A DNA stretch of 64,000 nt from Pseudobacteriovorax sp. GTDB taxonomy: Bacteria; Bdellovibrionota_B; Oligoflexia; Oligoflexales; Oligoflexaceae. This document shows, one piece after another, positions 34,809 to 44,300 of the stretch (position 1 is the stretch's first letter; each line of letters begins with the position of its first letter). The stretch covers positions 62,001-126,000 of the forward strand of contig JABSRP010000002.1 in NCBI GenBank assembly GCA_013215145.1. Direction: 5' to 3'. The notes under the pieces are model-generated. The model did no database searches and had not been told where the DNA came from. It saw nothing but the letters and a program-made list of their open reading frames with translations. Position numbers and translations under genes: made by a program.

Positions 34809-35870
34809 ATGTTACTTTTATTCATCTATGTCGGTATTGCTCTAGGTTTCTCATTTATTTGTTCGGTGGCTGAGGCGGTTTTGCTTAGCATTACCACGTC
34901 TTACATCGAGATGCTGGAGCAGGATGGAAACGTCAAAACTGCTAGGCTTATTCGTCGATTAAAAGCCAATGTTAACAGACCCTTAGCTGCTATCTTAACA
35001 TTGAATACCATTGCTCACACGGGCGGTGCTGCCGGTGCAGGAGCTCAGGCCACATCCTTGTTTGGTGACCAATATCTAGGCATCATATCAGCTATTATGA
35101 CGGTAGCTATCCTCGTCCTCTCAGAAATTATTCCCAAGACCCTGGGGGCAACCTACTGGAAACAATTGGCACCTATGACCGCCGTTAGTCTCAAGTACAT
35201 GGTGATCATACTGTACCCCTTCGTGATCATGTCGGAATTTATTACGGACAGAATCGCCAAAAACAAGGGGCACTTCAAAGGCCTGAACCGTGATGAGCTT
35301 GCCGCTATGGCTGAGTTAAGCACCAAGGAAGGCCAGTTAGGGGCCAAGGAATTGGAGATCATTAAAAATCTTTTATTTTTCCATACCCTCAACGTCAAAG
35401 AGATCATCACCCCCCGGACTGTGGTCTTTGCCGCCGATGCGAATCTCACGATAGAAGAGTTTTTCCAACAACACGGCGACGAAAAGTTTTCTAGGATTCC
35501 CATCTACGAGGACGAGCATGAGAACATCATAGGTTTTGTTCTTCTTAGTGACCTGCACGTTGCCAGAGCGAAGTCGGGTGGTGAGATGAGGATCCGGGAG
35601 ATGAAACGCCCCATCAAAGGGATTCCCGAGTCAATAAGCTTGACCCGGGTATTTCAGTTGTTTTTATCAAGGCGCGACCAAATCATGCTTGTCATCGACG
35701 AACATGGTGGTTTCGAGGGCATCGTGACACTAGAAGATACCCTCGAAAAGCTTATTGGTCATGACATTGTGGATGAATACGATACTACACCCAACATGCG
35801 TGAGCTGGCAAAAACCAAGGGGAAAAAGTGGGCAAAAAAGAATAAAGCCACCCACTTTCCCGATAGTTGA
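34809..35870 (+). CDS. CNNM/CorC-family DUF21 protein with two CBS domains
   Basis: 353 residues from the ATG at 34809 (GGTGG close in front); an in-frame TTG at 34773 gives a longer form. The DUF21 part has three or four membrane helices, with FICSVAEAVLLSITTSYIEM and AILVLSEIIPKTLGATYWKQ, then a linker KEGQLGAKELEIIKNLLFFH, ITPRTVVFAADANLTIEEF and the two CBS motifs (RIPIYEDEHENIIGFVLLSD, VIDEHGGFEGIVTLEDTLEK). The C-terminal CorC_HlyC domain of longer relatives is missing. The family is linked to Mg2+/Co2+ efflux or sodium-coupled Mg transport. Confidence 0.88.
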   Translation: MLLLFIYVGIALGFSFICSVAEAVLLSITTSYIEMLEQDGNVKTARLIRRLKANVNRPLAAILTLNTIAHTGGAAGAGAQATSLFGDQYLGIISAIMTVAILVLSEIIPKTLGATYWKQLAPMTAVSLKYMVIILYPFVIMSEFITDRIAKNKGHFKGLNRDELAAMAELSTKEGQLGAKELEIIKNLLFFHTLNVKEIITPRTVVFAADANLTIEEFFQQHGDEKFSRIPIYEDEHENIIGFVLLSDLHVARAKSGGEMRIREMKRPIKGIPESISLTRVFQLFLSRRDQIMLVIDEHGGFEGIVTLEDTLEKLIGHDIVDEYDTTPNMRELAKTKGKKWAKKNKATHFPDS

Positions 35871-35904
35871 TAGGCGGCCATACCCTCTCGCCTAGAATTA
35901 AGTA

Positions 35905-38900
35905 TCAGACTTTCTTTTGACCGAACACGTCGGTGACGTAGCGTTCGTCGCTCTCGAGGGACGACAACCACAACTCGGCTTTGGCCGCATCGTTTTTGCT
36001 AAATTCTTGATAGATGCGCCCAAAGCAAGCTCTAACGTCTGGTGCCATATGGAGACCGTCGCCGCAGACGAAAATCTTGGCGCCTTTTTCAAGCAGCTGC
36101 CAGACCTTTTCTTTTTCGTGCCACATCCGATCCTGTACAAATTTAAACTTAGGGTCTGGAACGTGTGAGTGGGCGGTATATAACGTAATAATATCATCGT
36201 CAGCAGCCTTTTCGAGGAGATCTTTATAGAGGAAATCGTGCTCAGGCCGCCGGCAACCAAAAAATAGTAATGCCTCTCCCAAACTATCTCCCTGTTTGAT
36301 TAAATGCCGCCTATGCTGAATAAATCCTCTGAAGGGAGCAATTCCTGTTCCGGGTCCAACCATGATAATGGGGGTTTCATCTGTCGGAACTCGGAAGGAA
36401 GCCCCAGGTGTTTTGACAAATCCATAGATTTCATCACCGAGCTCGCGTGTTTTGAGAAAATGGGAGCAAACCCCTTTAAACTCACCATTACCGAGGTGAC
36501 TTTTTCCTTCCAGTACTCCTACGGTCATGGTTAGTCTGTTTTTATCTTGTAGCGGTGAAGACGAGATGGAATAGTATCGTGGCCTAATGGGCTTGAGAAT
36601 CTCTAGAAAAAGACCAAAGGGAAGGCTACATCCTGGAAATTCCTCTAAAATATCTAGCAATGATTTTCTCATAGCCAAAACATTGTTGTGAAAATGATGC
36701 TTACCCTCGTCTGTTGGAGCACTCCATTTTTTCAAACGAGCAATCTGAAGCTCATCCTTCATGAAAGGAATCAGTCTTTCTAGTTGCCCTCGACTGACGG
36801 GGTCTTGTAACTCTAGATACTCTCTGATTAATTTGCCCACGGTGATGGGGATACCAATAGGTAAAAAGCTGCGTGAATCTTCGTTATTTTTTCGCACTGT
36901 AATTGTTAAGTCGGCCGTCATACCGAAGTATTTACAAACCCGCTCCACCATAGCTTCGCGATTCTTAGCAAAGATCCCAATATGGTCTCCTGGCATGTAG
37001 CTCACATCACTGGGAATCCTTACTTCGATGTCGCGCGTAGACCTCTGTGAGCCATCGGCGCCTCCTGTCGATTGTAATTCCTCGTTGGTCAGGATCGTCA
37101 TGGGGAAGGCATCTAACTGCTCGTGCAACGGACGGTGTTTATTGGGCTGTCCGTAATCAATGCTATAGAGGTCCTCGCTCGCCAAACCGGTAGGTAGGTC
37201 TATTCCTAGACTTTTGGCTAGGTTCGACCAAAGATCCTCGTCAAATTTGTCCAGAGCCCCAATAAAGTCAGCATTGGCGTCTGCCTCCGCTGCCTTCTGC
37301 AAGCGGCTGGCCCCCATGTTTGCCAAGGCCTCGTCCACCTTACGTGGGAACGCCTGGTATGTGGTCCACTGGGTGTTTCCCGCGCCAAGGACAATATAGC
37401 GACAGCCTGAAAGATTGACTTTTGCCTCATCAAGCCACTCAGAAAATCTCACAGCGTTGTCGGGAGGTGCTCCATTGTAGGTAGCAGTTATAATAACTGT
37501 GGCTGCAGCTGTTGGGATCGAATCGATGGCCTCGTCCAGGGGAGCCACCGACGCGATAAATCCGAGCCGTTCTGCATTCTCTGAAATTTTATAAGCAAAA
37601 TCCTCACAAGATCCCATGTTAGAACCATAAAATATAGCCAAGGGTGTTCCATGTTGAGGGACTTTCTCCTTCTTATCCTGAAGATTAGATCCTGAGACGC
37701 TGCTATTCTTTCCATGATCGTTCAGGACGAAGGGGGATTTTAGGTGATTTCTCACGGCCACCCTCAAATAAAAATCCTTAGGTTTCAGAGTCAAGGCCTC
37801 TCCCACGAGCAAGTTGTAGTTATCGTCTCCTTGAATTTCAAAATTTTGTAAGATGGTGGCTAGGGCTATGGTCGCTTCCACCATGGCAAAATGCTGGCCA
37901 ATACAAGAGCGTGATCCATGTCCAAAGGGTTTGTAGGCATTGCGCGGTAGTTCGTTGTATCTCTCGGCCGAGAAGTTATCGGGATTGAATTCGTGAGCGC
38001 GGTCGCCCCAGATGCTGGTGTCTTGATGCAATGCTTTCGGAAGGACGAGGCAGCGTCGATTTTTCTTGATCAGATACTGACCACCGATCGTGATATCCTC
38101 ATAAGGAGTCAGGGAAAAAGCAGGCGCTGTAGGCCAAAGCCGTAAGGCCTCCTGCAGTATTTGTCGGCAGTAGACCAGCTGGTTGATGGTTTTGAAATCT
38201 GGACGAAAATTCGGGTCATTTCCCAAGACGCGATCCACTTCATCATAGGCTTTGGCTAAAACATCAGGATGCTTCGTTAAGAAGTAGAAAGTGAATGCAA
38301 GCATGCCACTCGTGGTTTCGTGGCCGGCGATGAGAAAGGTGATCAGTTGATTTCGAATATTTTTATCGTCGAGCTTTTCCCCCGTTTTCTTATCGATTCC
38401 CTCCAGCATTAGGGCTAAAAAGTCGTTTTTCCCCAAGTAGTCTTTTGGGTTTTCAAGCCTTTTCTGAATCACCTCGTCGACAATGCCATTCATTAAATCG
38501 ATATCAGCAAAGTACTGCTTTGTTTTTTTGAAGGCTAGTTTTTGCTGTAACGGTAAACGTTTGACGCGCTCTAAAGACTCTGCCAGAGAACGGCCCATAG
38601 CATGAATAAATGGATCGAGAGCATCTTTTCGGAAGCTGTTAAAGGTATAGTCAAAGCCGCATAAAGCGATAGTTTCCAAAGCTAAACGAGTCATATCATC
38701 AGAGACTTCGATAGGTTCGTTTTGTAGGTTGTACCATTTAGCAACAAGCTCTCTTGCCACGTCAGTCATGGTTTCGACATAGGACACCATGGACTTCATC
38801 CCAAAACCAGGCATAAGAATGTTGTGAGCCTTAGACCAATTGGGCTCTTCTTTTCTAGCAGTGAAAAGTCCGTCGCCAGCAACGTTGCGAATTTCAGCTA

Positions 38901-39123
38901 ACGCGCCCTCAACAGTTTTGCGGAATTTTCGCTCGTCACAGATTTCATTGACTAGCTGGTGGGAGTACACCACGTAAAATTTAGAACCTGGCAGGCGCAA
39001 TGAATAAATCCCATCAAATGTCTCACATAGTCTCACCAACTTTTGGATGGTCTCGTTACCAAATACTTGAGGTAAGTGACCAACAATAGGTTTACTAGGG
39101 GGCGAAGGAATCTCAATCGTCAT
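35905..39123 (-). CDS. Self-sufficient cytochrome P450/NADPH reductase fusion, CYP102 (P450-BM3) type
   Basis: 1072 residues, close to the 1049 of P450-BM3. Heme domain (1-455): I-helix FLIAGHETTSGML with the conserved ET pair, EALRLWPTAPAFSL, and the heme loop FGHGSRSCIGQHFA with the ligand at about Cys-407. The FMN domain starts near 490 (LAIFYGSNMGSCEDFA); the FAD and NADPH parts show RPRYYSISSSPLQ, GVCSHFLKT, GPGTGIAPFRGFIQ and YVTDVF at the end. It hydroxylates lipids or similar substrates with NADPH and O2 in the cytosol. Compared with BM3, Phe-87 is kept, but Arg-47 and Tyr-51, which hold the fatty acid carboxylate, correspond to Ser and Val, and the terminal FAD-stacking Trp is Phe. 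Start ATG 39123, preceded by a GAGG. Monocistronic. Confidence 0.95.
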   Translation of the reverse strand: MTIEIPSPPSKPIVGHLPQVFGNETIQKLVRLCETFDGIYSLRLPGSKFYVVYSHQLVNEICDERKFRKTVEGALAEIRNVAGDGLFTARKEEPNWSKAHNILMPGFGMKSMVSYVETMTDVARELVAKWYNLQNEPIEVSDDMTRLALETIALCGFDYTFNSFRKDALDPFIHAMGRSLAESLERVKRLPLQQKLAFKKTKQYFADIDLMNGIVDEVIQKRLENPKDYLGKNDFLALMLEGIDKKTGEKLDDKNIRNQLITFLIAGHETTSGMLAFTFYFLTKHPDVLAKAYDEVDRVLGNDPNFRPDFKTINQLVYCRQILQEALRLWPTAPAFSLTPYEDITIGGQYLIKKNRRCLVLPKALHQDTSIWGDRAHEFNPDNFSAERYNELPRNAYKPFGHGSRSCIGQHFAMVEATIALATILQNFEIQGDDNYNLLVGEALTLKPKDFYLRVAVRNHLKSPFVLNDHGKNSSVSGSNLQDKKEKVPQHGTPLAIFYGSNMGSCEDFAYKISENAERLGFIASVAPLDEAIDSIPTAAATVIITATYNGAPPDNAVRFSEWLDEAKVNLSGCRYIVLGAGNTQWTTYQAFPRKVDEALANMGASRLQKAAEADANADFIGALDKFDEDLWSNLAKSLGIDLPTGLASEDLYSIDYGQPNKHRPLHEQLDAFPMTILTNEELQSTGGADGSQRSTRDIEVRIPSDVSYMPGDHIGIFAKNREAMVERVCKYFGMTADLTITVRKNNEDSRSFLPIGIPITVGKLIREYLELQDPVSRGQLERLIPFMKDELQIARLKKWSAPTDEGKHHFHNNVLAMRKSLLDILEEFPGCSLPFGLFLEILKPIRPRYYSISSSPLQDKNRLTMTVGVLEGKSHLGNGEFKGVCSHFLKTRELGDEIYGFVKTPGASFRVPTDETPIIMVGPGTGIAPFRGFIQHRRHLIKQGDSLGEALLFFGCRRPEHDFLYKDLLEKAADDDIITLYTAHSHVPDPKFKFVQDRMWHEKEKVWQLLEKGAKIFVCGDGLHMAPDVRACFGRIYQEFSKNDAAKAELWLSSLESDERYVTDVFGQKKV

Positions 39124-39301
39124 TTCAAGTCCTCTTTTTTGGAATTTGCATAACAGATTATAGTCAAAATTATTTGATAATATCTAGGTTAAGCTAGCTA
39201 TTTTAAAAATCTTTTCTTTACCCCCTAAAGTATTGCATACAAAAATCCGATAACGCACTCACACAACCTGTATATGCGGAATTACTTGTATGGAGCAGAC
39301 T

Positions 39302-40705
39302 ATGAAACGGAATCATTGGATCATTCTTTTTACCTTCTTAATCTTTTTGACAAATTGCAAAAAATCAGAGCAAAGCGAAACATTAACCTACTCATCAGTG
39401 GCCTCAGATCATCCTGCTGATCACCCATTTTTGGGCACAGGGATGGAAGATATCGGTTTTGTATCAAACCTTGCGTTTGAAGCCTATGAGCCTAGCCCGA
39501 CATACATCAGTGGCTCGCCAAACGAAACAGGTACAATTTCGGCGATTGGCAAAAACATGGAAATCATCTACGACTCACGCATGCAGAAAGACTTTGCCTA
39601 TAATGATTTCTTTGTTCTTAGAGCAAAGAGAAAAGGCAGCGATATTATCAATCAATTTGTCGTATTCCGCGGGACCGCAACAGCTGACGAATGGCTGAGT
39701 AACTTTAACTTTCTGCGAACTCAAGAGGGAACCACAACCAAACAGTCGTTAGGCTGGGGGTCTGTTCAAAGGAGTTGGTTTAGGCGAGCGGAAGCTATCA
39801 CGCAAGAATTGGTAAAGGGTTGTGACGAATCCTCTCTATTACAGCAAAGTCGCAAAAATCCTGTTTTTATGATCGGGCATAGTCGCGGTGGGGCCCTAGC
39901 ACTCCTAACTGCGGCGAATTTCCTCATGACGATTGAAAAAAGAGACTGCACTACCGGCGAGTTAAAGATCAAACAACAACCGACGCAGAAGAATCAGCCT
40001 AGCACTCAGGTGGGAGGCGTCTCCGGTCAAGATTTCATCGTCAGTCGGGTTTACTTACTTGGGACACCAAAAGTCGGAGACCAACGCTTTGCTGATCACA
40101 TCAACAAAGTCTTTGGCGATCGCGTTATTGATATTGTCGCTGAGGCTGATCCTGTCCCTCACTTGCCGGCCACGAAGGAGTTGGTTCACGAGTTAGCGGG
40201 AGAAAAAGATGGTATTGCTTCCATGGTGGCTGATATCGTCAACGAAAACATTATTACTGGTACCATTGCAAAGATTTTAATTAACACAGCTGACTCTTAC
40301 AAGCGTATTGGACTTGCTGATCAACCTAATTGCTACTTCGATCAAAACAAATATAGCTACGTAGACGATCAAAAGCCGATGACTTCTGGCTTTTGTGTCA
40401 GGCTATTAAATCATTACCTAGGGCAGGTGGTGCTCGAGGCCTGTAAAGGAAAACTTTGTGGTGGCGAGTCTCCGGGATTGCTAGGACTAGAGGAAGGGCG
40501 TGCTTGGCTCGAACGAAATCGATGCCCAAACTCGCAATGCCGCACCCTAGCTCAAAATTTTGACTATACAATCGACAGGATCAGCCGCTTAAAGGATGCC
40601 GAGAAAGAGCAATTTAAGACAGTGCTTAACCAATGCCTCGCGGTGCACACAGCTAGCTACCGAGTTCATGGCATGAGCGGCAAACCCTTATGTATGAGGC
40701 CTTAG
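39302..40705 (+). CDS. Class 3 lipase-like lipoprotein
   Basis: 467 residues from the ATG at 39302 (GGAG six bases upstream; TTG 39290 is open too). NHWIILFTFLIFLTNCKKSE is a lipoprotein signal, Cys at about 19. The alpha/beta-hydrolase region has FVVFRGTATADEWLSNFNFL (oxyanion strand) and the nucleophile elbow MIGHSRGGALALLTAA, then VYLLGTPKVGDQRFADHI and IVAEADPVPHLPATKELVHE giving the Asp/His of a class 3 lipase triad. Family members hydrolyse lipid esters. It has a C-terminal extension with several cysteines (residues about 365-467). It is likely surface or periplasm-side. A hairpin overlaps its stop codon. Confidence 0.85.
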   Translation: MKRNHWIILFTFLIFLTNCKKSEQSETLTYSSVASDHPADHPFLGTGMEDIGFVSNLAFEAYEPSPTYISGSPNETGTISAIGKNMEIIYDSRMQKDFAYNDFFVLRAKRKGSDIINQFVVFRGTATADEWLSNFNFLRTQEGTTTKQSLGWGSVQRSWFRRAEAITQELVKGCDESSLLQQSRKNPVFMIGHSRGGALALLTAANFLMTIEKRDCTTGELKIKQQPTQKNQPSTQVGGVSGQDFIVSRVYLLGTPKVGDQRFADHINKVFGDRVIDIVAEADPVPHLPATKELVHELAGEKDGIASMVADIVNENIITGTIAKILINTADSYKRIGLADQPNCYFDQNKYSYVDDQKPMTSGFCVRLLNHYLGQVVLEACKGKLCGGESPGLLGLEEGRAWLERNRCPNSQCRTLAQNFDYTIDRISRLKDAEKEQFKTVLNQCLAVHTASYRVHGMSGKPLCMRP

Positions 40706-40716
40706 AGGCTTCATAC
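40691..40716. repeat. Inverted repeat overlapping the lipase stop codon
   Basis: TGTATGAGGCC and AGGCTTCATACA pair with one wobble across a 3-base loop. There is no T-run. It sits between convergent genes (40705 and 40725) and may help end both transcripts. Confidence 0.6.
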
Positions 40717-40724
40717 ATATTAGA

Positions 40725-41636
40725 CTAAGGAGGTGTTTGCCCACTGTCTTTGAGTTGGATCCATAACTGTGGATCCTCTAGTGGCACATTCGTTGGCAAG
40801 TTGGGGTTTTCTAACTCGATGATCTGCCTGCGATACATTTTCGATCTCTCAATATCGTCCTTGTAAGTGGCGTAAAATAAACGGTCAAAACTACCTGATC
40901 TGATGATGGAGCGAAAGCCTTCAAATAGCCGCTTGTGCAAGGCCTGAGAGTTCTTGTTGAGATAAAAAAAATCGACCTGTTTATAGGGTAAGGCTAAATG
41001 GTTCTCCACCACCAACTGTGGGTGAGACTTTCGACGAAGCTCGATCTCCGTCCAGGCCTCATGGATGGCCCTGGATAAAAAATCAAAACGCCTCTCTTGG
41101 AGCATACTAAATAGATTTTCGTACTCAACGCCAGTCACGACCTTGCCGAAGGCGCTTTTCATGACAGGCAAGTCCTGCCAATCGAAACCAAAGCCTGGCC
41201 TCATTCCCTTGAAATCCGCTAGGCTTTGAATTCTGCTAAATTTCTCCTGATCTTCACTGCGGATGAGAAGTAAGCGCCAACCGAGTAAGCCTTTTCGTAT
41301 AGGTATTTCTAAAGGCAAAAGTTGATCTTTCAAGGCACTATGAGCCGGCAACCAGGCGACGTCGATTCTAGTTTCTTTTAGTCCTTCGATGATACGTTTC
41401 TGTGAGGAGACAGAGACTTCTGTAATGTCACAAGGACCGTAGGCTTGCTCAGTAACTTTTAGCAGCCTTAGCAGAAGCTTTTTCGGGTACTGATGCCTTA
41501 AATCCTGAGATGACTCATGGCCTGGAATGGTGAGCTTACACTTACCTACGGACGGTTTTTTTGAGTTGTCCGCCAAAACAGAATTATGAAGCCCAAAAGC
41601 TAACGTAACAATTAAGCAAATGGCATAGTTCTTCAT
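40725..41636 (-). CDS. Orphan periplasmic binding protein (PBP2-like)
   Basis: 303 residues from the ATG at 41636 (GAGGG seven bases upstream); the frame continues to 41684. MKNYAICLIVTLAFGLHNSV with LADN is the signal peptide. The PBP2 fold is shown by TEVSVSSQKRIIEGLKETRI, DVAWLPAHSALKDQL, LLGWRLLLIRSEDQEKFSRI, SLADFKGMRPGFGFDWQDLP and FLSRAIHEAWTEIELRRK. Such proteins without a permease often serve as ligand sensors or belong to partner-less families such as that of TIGR02285. Two in this window (40725, 53537) look related in general plan. Function unknown. Confidence 0.75.
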   Translation of the reverse strand: MKNYAICLIVTLAFGLHNSVLADNSKKPSVGKCKLTIPGHESSQDLRHQYPKKLLLRLLKVTEQAYGPCDITEVSVSSQKRIIEGLKETRIDVAWLPAHSALKDQLLPLEIPIRKGLLGWRLLLIRSEDQEKFSRIQSLADFKGMRPGFGFDWQDLPVMKSAFGKVVTGVEYENLFSMLQERRFDFLSRAIHEAWTEIELRRKSHPQLVVENHLALPYKQVDFFYLNKNSQALHKRLFEGFRSIIRSGSFDRLFYATYKDDIERSKMYRRQIIELENPNLPTNVPLEDPQLWIQLKDSGQTPP

Positions 41637-41810
41637 GGAAGGGCCCTCAATGATATCAACCTCAACTGGTGCAACTTGCGACATACCCTAAGCAGACTTA
41701 ACGTAACTGAAATGAGGTGGATGTTGGGCAAAAGATAAACGATAGTTGCGAAACGATCAAGACATTCAAGAAACTTTTCTGGAAGGGTTCAATAGCTGGA
41801 ATGGTTCAAC

Positions 41811-41851
41811 AAAACACAGCTTATCGGAGGATCCGGGATCCGACAAGCTGT
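41811..41851 (-). terminator. Intrinsic terminator
   Basis: Long imperfect stem (ACAGCTT/AAGCTGT outside, CGGA/TCCG and ATCC/GGAT inside). On the minus strand TTTTG follows. It ends the 41861 gene. Confidence 0.75.
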
Positions 41852-41860
41852 TGCCAGGAA

Positions 41861-42283
41861 TTAAAGGGCTTCGCAGCTGAAAAGACCTGAGTTGAAGGTG
41901 CGGCCTGTATTGTAGATTCTGTGGCGGATTGAGATATCGAAACCGCTTAGATCCTCTGCTGGGACCAACTTAAAGACGAGACCGTAGACTGATTGATCGA
42001 CAACTGCTTGCAGCTCACCGCGAGCTTTAACTAGAGAGACTAATCCTTGGTCAAGGTAAACTGTTTCGTCTGCGCCAACTAGATGGGAAGCTGTTACAGT
42101 GGCATCATCGATAACTTCTAGTCCTGCAAAATCCTCAGCGTTGTTCACAGAAAAAGAAACATCGTAAGAAAAGGAGGTCCCATCGCCTAGATCAGTGGAA
42201 GCTGTACAAGTATAGTCAGCTGCTTGGGCTTGAGATAGACCTGTAAATAAAAGTGCAGTGCCAATTAAGAAAGCGCGTTTCAT
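41861..42283 (-). CDS. Small exported protein with two cysteines
   Basis: 140 residues, AGGACGACTCC before the ATG. FLIGTALLFTGLSQAQAADY ends in a cleavage site. The mature part is strand-rich with two Cys, one at the start (YTCTASTDLG) and one at the end (GLFSCEAL), so probably a small disulfide-closed beta protein. No family recognised. A 16-base tandem duplication in its leader lies 11 to 42 bases before the start. It has its own terminator. Confidence 0.75.
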   Translation of the reverse strand: MKRAFLIGTALLFTGLSQAQAADYTCTASTDLGDGTSFSYDVSFSVNNAEDFAGLEVIDDATVTASHLVGADETVYLDQGLVSLVKARGELQAVVDQSVYGLVFKLVPAEDLSGFDISIRHRIYNTGRTFNSGLFSCEAL

Positions 42284-42294
42284 GGAGTCGTCCT

Positions 42295-42326
42295 TTAAGT
42301 TGAGCTTTAATTAAGTTGAGCTTTAA
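42295..42326. repeat. Tandem 16-base duplication in a leader
   Basis: TTAAGTTGAGCTTTAA occurs twice directly in tandem. It is near-palindromic (TTAAag...ctTTAA) and lies just upstream of the small exported protein, so it may be an operator pair or a recent slippage event. Confidence 0.85.
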
Positions 42327-42434
42327 AATTCTCGAGGACCTTAACAGCGACTTTGCGAATCTCGATAAAATTTGCTAAAGGCAAAAGTAAATTCGCTGTT
42401 AAGACACGATACGACGCTAATCAAAATCATCAGA

Positions 42435-43688
42435 TTATCTTGACATGGATTCTCTATGCTCAATTAACCATCTCATGCCTTCGTCCTTGGATCGCCACTG
42501 ACCATTGCGATAGGATCGTTTCAGTTGGGTCAGAGCTTGGCCTAATTCGGGGCCTGGGATGAGGTTCAACTGGATCAAAACATCCTTAGACTCTATGGGG
42601 ATTTTTGCCAGTCTCAGGCTTCGTTGTGTCTCCTCGAGCAACTGAAAATCTCTAACAAGAGGCGTATGGATTGCCTCGATACAGCGCCAGTGAGGAATCA
42701 CTGATTTTAGAAAAAAGCCGTTTTCTGCCGTTTCACAAAAATCGATTAGGTCCATTTTTTCCGCTGTCTCAATCGATGAGGCAGAGCCACTAGCTAAGAA
42801 CTGCGAAGTGCCAATCAAACAACCAAGTTTAGTATGCTGCTTATTCGACAGCTTTAAGCGCTTGGCAATTTGGGTCAGCTGTTCGTCGGCGTGAACCTGC
42901 TCTAGCATCAGTGCTAAGCGAGATAGATGCCTTTCGTGGCTGTCTTGCGATCTAACGAGTTGTTCGGATGTCAGCCTTTGGGCCTCGGGCAAAAAGATCT
43001 TAACGATTTGACTGTCAAACAGATGCAAAAGAGCCTGTTCAGGAGATGTGGCAGCGAGAATCCCCATCAATTCCTGGGTAATGCGTTCTTGGCTAATGCG
43101 GGCTAATCCGGCACCCATTTCGGCAACCGCTGTGAGGGTTTGTTCATTTGGTAGGCAGTCCATCCGCGCCCAGAAACGATAAAGCCTCATGATCCTCAGA
43201 TAGTCTTCTCGTATCCGTTCCGTAGCATTGCCGACAAATTGTAGCTGCCTTCGGTCAAGATCTTGTTTGCCACCAAAGAAATCGTAGATGACGCCATGGC
43301 GATCTTCAAACATGGCATTCATCGTGAAATCCCGACGTGCAGCGTCCTCTTCGAAAGACTGCCCAAAACGAACAGTGGCATGACGTCCATCGGTTTCAAT
43401 ATCTTGTCTAAGGGTGGTGATCTCATAGGAGCCAAACTTTCCGATGACAGAAACTGTACCGTGCTCGATTCCTGTGGGAATCACACGATAGCCTTTCTGC
43501 TTAAAAATGCGGCAGACCTCCTGCGGGTGTCCCACCGTTGCTATGTCAAAGTCTTTGGGAAGCTGATTTAAATAGCGATCACGCACGCACCCACCAGCAA
43601 ACCGAGTCTCTAACTGGTTTTCCTCTTCTAGGATGGTCAATAAGACTAAGGCTTCTCGGTACTGTTGCTCAGTTTTGATCGCGCTCAC
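42435..43688 (-). CDS. CCA-adding enzyme / poly(A) polymerase family nucleotidyltransferase
   Basis: 417 residues from a GTG at 43688, chosen because AGGGGCGAGC precedes it; the ORF continues to 43739. The nucleotidyltransferase head domain holds FAGGCVRDRYLNQLPKDFDI (metal aspartates in DFD), EITTLRQDIETDGRHATVRF and RRDFTMNAMFEDRHGVIYDF. The neck has ATERIREDYLRIMRLYRFWA with the conserved R-E-D-x-L-R-R/I-x-R. No HD domain is visible. These enzymes add or repair tRNA 3' CCA, or polyadenylate RNA; the two cannot be split here by eye, though PcnB-type proteins lack the bacterial ERxxxE/DxxR pattern to different degrees. Cytosolic. Confidence 0.88.
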   Translation of the reverse strand: MSAIKTEQQYREALVLLTILEEENQLETRFAGGCVRDRYLNQLPKDFDIATVGHPQEVCRIFKQKGYRVIPTGIEHGTVSVIGKFGSYEITTLRQDIETDGRHATVRFGQSFEEDAARRDFTMNAMFEDRHGVIYDFFGGKQDLDRRQLQFVGNATERIREDYLRIMRLYRFWARMDCLPNEQTLTAVAEMGAGLARISQERITQELMGILAATSPEQALLHLFDSQIVKIFLPEAQRLTSEQLVRSQDSHERHLSRLALMLEQVHADEQLTQIAKRLKLSNKQHTKLGCLIGTSQFLASGSASSIETAEKMDLIDFCETAENGFFLKSVIPHWRCIEAIHTPLVRDFQLLEETQRSLRLAKIPIESKDVLIQLNLIPGPELGQALTQLKRSYRNGQWRSKDEGMRWLIEHRESMSR

Positions 43689-43739
43689 GCTCGCCCCTGT
43701 TTGGTTATTGTGAGTAAAATATAGGCAGATTTTTGACAC

Positions 43740-44300
43740 TGCCGGCCTACATCATATCTGCTTCCTCAAAAACTTCCTACGCTTAGATATCTTGCTTATT
43801 TTTTGATCACCAGGCGGCTTTTTAAGTCATTTCAATCTAACAACAGTAACAATATCACTACTACTAATTCAAATATATCTACCAGCACCGTTTTTGTTAT
43901 TGCTGATGAATTCCTTTTAATCACAAATGCTTACAAATTATGCAGAGATCTTATGCGGGCAGGTATCCGCGATATATCGCGATCATTAAACAGGTGTTTT
44001 TTGTCTAATTCTGATCACTCAAATATATCAATGAATACAGTATGTTACAGGCCTAATAGGGGTATAATGATCGCTGTATAGAGCTGTTTTTGGGTAGATT
44101 ATGAGTGTTTTTGATCAAGTTTGACCACTATCTGAGGATTCTGCTTAATATTTAAACAGAAAGACGAAGAGGATGACCTAGAAGGCGTTCTAAATAAAAA
44201 AACTACCCCCGGCGAAACTTGCTGCGGCCGCTCCAGGTAAATCGCTAGCTGCTTAAAATATGAACAGATTAACCGGGCGCTAAATACAGCAAAAACCTAG
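43740..44300. other. AT-rich spacer with a perfect palindrome
   Basis: About 560 bases without a supported gene. CGCGATATATCGCG (43968-43981) is a perfect 14-base palindrome. The 92-codon frame at 43803-44081 is Asn/Ser/Thr-rich without a ribosome binding site or motif; I do not accept it. Confidence 0.4.

Noticed and set aside
41861..42283. Type IV pilin or toxin reading of the small two-cysteine protein
   Set aside because: No prepilin signal (no FTLIE helix) and no toxin motif; only a generic exported beta protein is supported.
43803..44081. 92-codon Asn/Ser/Thr-rich frame
   Set aside because: Low-complexity AT-rich sequence without a start signal.
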